A stretch of DNA of 64,000 nt from Plenodomus lindquistii (lineage: Eukaryota; Ascomycota; Dothideomycetes; Pleosporales; Leptosphaeriaceae). The notes beneath the pieces are model-generated. The model had not been told where the DNA came from and did not search any database. It was given only the letters and a program-made list of their open reading frames with translations. Location of the stretch: contig JANUWI010000013.1 in the NCBI GenBank assembly GCA_025504975.1, positions 1,054,001 through 1,118,000 on the forward strand, read 5' to 3'. Every line of letters begins with the position of its first letter. Positions within the stretch are counted from its first letter, which is position 1. The translations under genes were made by a program, and so were the position numbers. Below, in pieces: positions 60,901 through 64,000 of this stretch.

Positions 60901-61762
60901 GGTGAGGGTTTGTTGCGGAGTTGGCTGAGAAGTGTCATGATGGAAGCAGGTGAGGGTGAGGGTGGTGTAATCGATAAGACTGGCTGACTGACGCTACGCG
61001 GTGACGTGATATCACTTGTGTGACTCACGAGATCCAATTTGACACTCGCAACGAACAGTCGAAGTTGGTCATTGACATATATCTGCCACGGACAACTTGA
61101 CCGTTCTGAAATGAGAAAGCAGGTCGTCCACTGCACTTGCCGTACAGTACGCACTGCATTCGCTAGAAACTGCGCGCATTTCGCCCCCATCTCCTCTCCT
61201 CTCAAGATACAAATCATCAACATCTCTGACTCTCAAGACAACATGCGAGTCGAAGCGCTCGTCAAAACGACATTCCTTAATCGAGCCCCCGGCGGACCCT
61301 GGGCTCGCGTCGCCCCTGACTCGACCACCCTTCCCCGCATCTCTCCGCACTCTAATTCGAGGGTTTCACATTTCCCACCCGCCGGGCTACGTTAAGTTCG
61401 CGACATCGCTTTAGGCAGAACTTGTATTACCTGCGGATGCGCTACGCGTCACAGTCTCGCTTCGAACTAGGTGTACACCTGTGACGGTTTCCTCGTAATG
61501 GTTCGGTGTTGAAATCACCCGAAGTGGGTTTTGCGACTCGGTTTTTTGTCGAATTCGGCTGGGAGGAGGGTGGCAATGGTAGGTTTTTGGAGTCGTAAGT
61601 TCATGAGTCGTGCACGGTAATTTGCAGATATCCAGGGTCGCTGCGTACGGGGTCGGCCCTTGTTGCGCCGGGACCTAGGGGGCATGTTCGTATATAATAT
61701 GTGAGCTGGAGTAGCATTAAGATGGTTTTACGACACGCTGAAGCCTTCTTCGAGACCACACA
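60901..61762. other. Intergenic region between histidine phosphatase and PL4 genes
   Basis: About 860 bp containing both divergent promoters. Frames of up to 118 codons cross 61039-61395 on opposite strands, but neither shows a recognisable domain or splice structure. No RNA gene recognised. Confidence 0.5.
61691..61700 (+). promoter_or_regulatory. TATA box of the PL4 gene
   Basis: TATATAATAT, 63-72 bp before the chosen start codon. An upstream ATG at 61722 in another frame overlaps the main start and could lower translation if transcription begins upstream of it. Confidence 0.6.
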
Positions 61763-63767
61763 ATGGTGTACTTTGTCGCGCTCTTGGCCCCTCTGCTCTG
61801 GGTGTCGCCTTGCCTCGCAGCAATCAAGTCTTCAGATGATAGCAGCGCAATCAGCATCTCCAACGACCGGTTGTCATTCTCCGTTCTGAAGAGTTCGGGT
61901 GCAGTCAACAAGCTCACTCTCGACGGAGAGAATCTCCTCGGTACCGGGCGCGGCCCATATCTCGATTGCCACTGCACAGATGCCGGCCAATGGACACCCG
62001 GAAAAGGCGCGACGTACAAGCTCTTCAAGGGCAATGACACCGCAGGCAACGCATACGCCGGAGCCGCGATGAGCCAGGAATACCAAGGGACTGGGAAAGT
62101 CCTCGAGCAGTACTGGTTTCTGCGCGACGGGGAAACAGGCATGCATGTTTTTGCACGTGCAAAGTACAGTAATTCCCAAGTACCAAGTGGCGGTGACTTG
62201 GGCGAGTTCCGCCAACTCTTCCGACCAAGCGCGTCAGTGTGGACGCATCTGTCATCGACGGATGAAATGTATGCGCCGCTGCCAGACACGACCGGTGCGC
62301 CGGTTGTGCAGGATGCGACCTGGGATGTTTCAAGCAAGAACGATTCATATGTGAAGCAGATGTCAGACTTCTTTACCAAATACATGTTCAGCGAAGACTG
62401 GCGCGATCAGACTGTACACGGAATGTATGCTGATGGGAGCAAGAGCTCGGATGGATCGACGTTTGGCGCCTGGCTGGTGATGAATACGAAGGATACCTAC
62501 TTCAATGGACCGACGCACTCGGATCTGACAGTCGATGGAATCGTTTACAACTACCTGGTTTCGAACCATCATGGTAATGGCGTCCCTGAGATGGTGGACG
62601 GCTTTGATCGTACCTTTGGCCCCGTAAGTCTCCAATGTGCGATTACCGATCGACAGCTGACCCAGGATGTAGCAATATTACTACTTCAACAAAGGCGCAA
62701 AAGGTGCGTCATTGCAACAGCTTCGTAGCGATGCGGCAAAAACCGTGTCGACTGATTGGGCCAAATTCTACGATTCCATCGCTCAGTACGTGCCCAACCT
62801 GGTGCCGTCTTCTGGTCGCGGTACATTTAAAGGCGCCATCACTCTTCCAAAGGGTGCTACACGTGCGCTTGCCGTTCTGGCGCTTAGCGGTGTTGATTAC
62901 CAGGATAACAATATGGACGACAAAGCGTACCAATACTGGGGCGACGTCGATGCGTCCGGCAGCGTTTCCATTCCGTCTGTCAAGGCAGGAACCTATCGGT
63001 TGACTGTCTATGCCGATGGCATCTTCGGGCAATATGAGCAAGACGATGTGGTGATCAAAGCGGGCGCAACTGCAACAGCAAGCGCTACCTGGACCGCAGA
63101 GTCCGCAGGAACTGAACTCTGGCGTATCGGTACGCCGGACAAGAGCAGTGGCGAGTTTCGCCATGGCAATGAAAAGGACACATCGAAGCCGCTACAGCCA
63201 CGTCAGTATCGTCTTTACTGGGCCGTACACGACTTCGTCAAGGACTTCCCGAACGGTGTCAAGTACAAGGTGGGAACATCAAGCCTAAAAGACCTCAACT
63301 ACGTCCACTGGAGCGTTTTTGGAGGGAAGGGAAACTCCATTCGGCCGGACCCATACTATACCAATGTTAACAACTGGACGCTTACATTCGACTTGGAACA
63401 AGCGCAGATTTCGAACAAGTCATCTGCAACCTTCACTGTCCAGCTCGCTGGTGTCAAAACGTCGGCTGGAAATAACGACGAAGCTGGTGGAAAAGCTTGG
63501 GAGGATCTCCCTTACAACGTAGTCGTCAATGGAAAGCAGCTTGATGCCTGGACGATCCCGAGTCAGCATTCCTCCAGTTGCGCGGCGAGAAGCTCAGCTG
63601 GTTGCTATACCACGGGTCATAAGTTCAAATTCGATGCAAAGACACTCAAGGCCGGTGCGAATGAAATGATTCTGAGTCTTCCGGCCAGGGCTACGGCGCC
63701 TGAGAGCGCGGTGTTGACGGAGAGCGTCTATTTGCAGTATGATGCGTTACGGCTCGAGGTAGCATGA
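61763..63767 (+). CDS. Secreted rhamnogalacturonate lyase (PL4, RglB-like)
   Basis: Cleaves the rhamnose-galacturonate backbone of pectin RG-I by beta-elimination. Exons 61763-62623 and 62673-63767, with a 49-nt intron (GTAAGT...CTGAC...GTAG) between TFGP and QYYYFNKGAKG; splicing gives 651 residues. Signal peptide MVYFVALLAPLLWVSPCLA, cleavage near 19-20. The catalytic beta-sandwich domain (about 20-310) includes GRGPYLDCHC, FRPSASVWTHLSSTDEMY and GPTHSDLTVDGIVYNYLVSNHHG, which holds the conserved His region. A fibronectin-III-like domain (about 320-390, GTFKGAITLP...YRLTVYADGIFGQY) and a carbohydrate-binding-like C-terminal domain follow, the usual three-domain PL4 order. The length matches the RglB group rather than the ~530-residue RglA type. 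Carbon-source regulation is likely but unproven here. Confidence 0.93.
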
Positions 63768-63870
63768 GCAGTAGTAGAGCGTCTTATTGAGTGACATGAG
63801 GAATGAAACAGCTCTACTTTGATATATCTGAGAAAGCTCACCGGTGCCCTTGATGTTCGAGGTTCATGTC

Positions 63871-64000
63871 TCATCGTTTGAGCTTATACTGTCGCAGGAA
63901 AAAGCTTCCAATGAAGGCAATACCGGAACAGCTTAGAGAGAGTACTGTGCAAAGTCAGTGCATATGATTTCCCGGGTGGGAGATGGCATACCGTGTGTCC
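63871..64000 (-). CDS. Probable last exon of an unidentified gene entering from the right
   Basis: On the minus strand, a GTATGC donor at 63991-63986, a CACTGAC branch motif and a CACAG acceptor (ending 63945) define a 47-nt intron. The following exon (63944-63871) then reads 23 residues to a TGA: LSLSCSGIAFIGSFFLRQYKLKR. A hydrophobic run ending in a basic KLKR tail suggests a C-terminal membrane anchor with a cytosolic tail. The preceding exon contributes only GGACACACG before the window ends. Not recognised as a known family. The gene would be convergent with the PL4 gene, ends about 103 bp apart. Confidence 0.45.

Noticed and set aside
61039..61395. 118-codon frame and an opposing 93-codon frame in the intergenic region
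   Set aside because: No recognisable motif or splice structure; both overlap the promoter zone.
57172..63767. Secondary-metabolite or polysaccharide-degradation gene cluster
   Set aside because: Neighbours are unrelated housekeeping-type enzymes; no synthase, transporter or cluster regulator is present.

Overview
The window is nuclear DNA from a filamentous ascomycete (Pezizomycotina). The genes are spliced by short introns of 47-91 nt with GTAAGC, GTATGT or GTACGC-type donors and CTRAY-type branch sites. They encode fungal plant-cell-wall enzymes (a GH7 cellobiohydrolase and a PL4 rhamnogalacturonate lyase). The middle of the window carries the hallmark of repeat-induced point mutation (RIP). 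A plant-associated Dothideomycete with AT isochores would fit, but that is inference and I cannot name the species.

Layout. (1) 1-825: start of a GH7 cellobiohydrolase gene on the minus strand, running off the left edge, followed by about 1.5 kb of ordinary intergenic DNA. (2) About 2,330-52,690: a 50-kb AT-rich island (about 18% G+C in a line counted by hand) in which CpA and TpG are almost absent, TAA/TAG stops crowd all frames, and no open frame of 60 codons exists. (3) 52.7-64.0 kb: a normal gene-dense arm with a small Cys-rich zinc-ligand protein, a GT34 glycosyltransferase, a predicted secreted orphan, the QTRT2-type tRNA-guanine transglycosylase subunit, a calcineurin-like phosphoesterase, a histidine phosphatase, a PL4 rhamnogalacturonate lyase and probably the last exon of another minus-strand gene.

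The island resolves into nested transposons. A Ty3/Gypsy family with ~415-bp LTRs (called LTR-415 here) is present as a complete 7.49-kb copy (44448-51934), a complete copy carrying an insertion (2874-12216), an internally deleted copy with perfect ATTAC target duplications (32808-41116), a partial copy (from 13030) and two solo LTRs. A second Gypsy element (20715-28719; LTRs 330/310 bp; target duplication CTTAG) lies inside a DNA transposon. A third, different Gypsy lineage is present as a fragment (29178-32807). Two families of Fot1/pogo-type DNA transposons are present: Fot1-A, three copies of ~1.86 kb, and Fot1-B, four copies of ~1.84 kb. Both have long terminal inverted repeats, and TA target duplications are visible for all Fot1-A copies and for the clearest Fot1-B copy. 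A third, more eroded family appears split by the 44-52 kb Gypsy copy. Insertion order can be read off: for example Fot1-B (19290-29175) was entered by the second Gypsy, which was then entered by another Fot1-B and a Fot1-A.

All element proteins are dead: RT catalytic Asp codons read Asn, and zinc-ligand Cys/His codons read Tyr. The island therefore acts, if at all, as heterochromatin, possibly an AT isochore or a regional centromere. The right-arm genes are independent housekeeping or secretory genes in mixed orientation and are not an obvious cluster. I found no new defence system or biosynthetic cluster. The most informative content is the nested-element stratigraphy and the association of Fot1-B copies with deletions or rearrangements.
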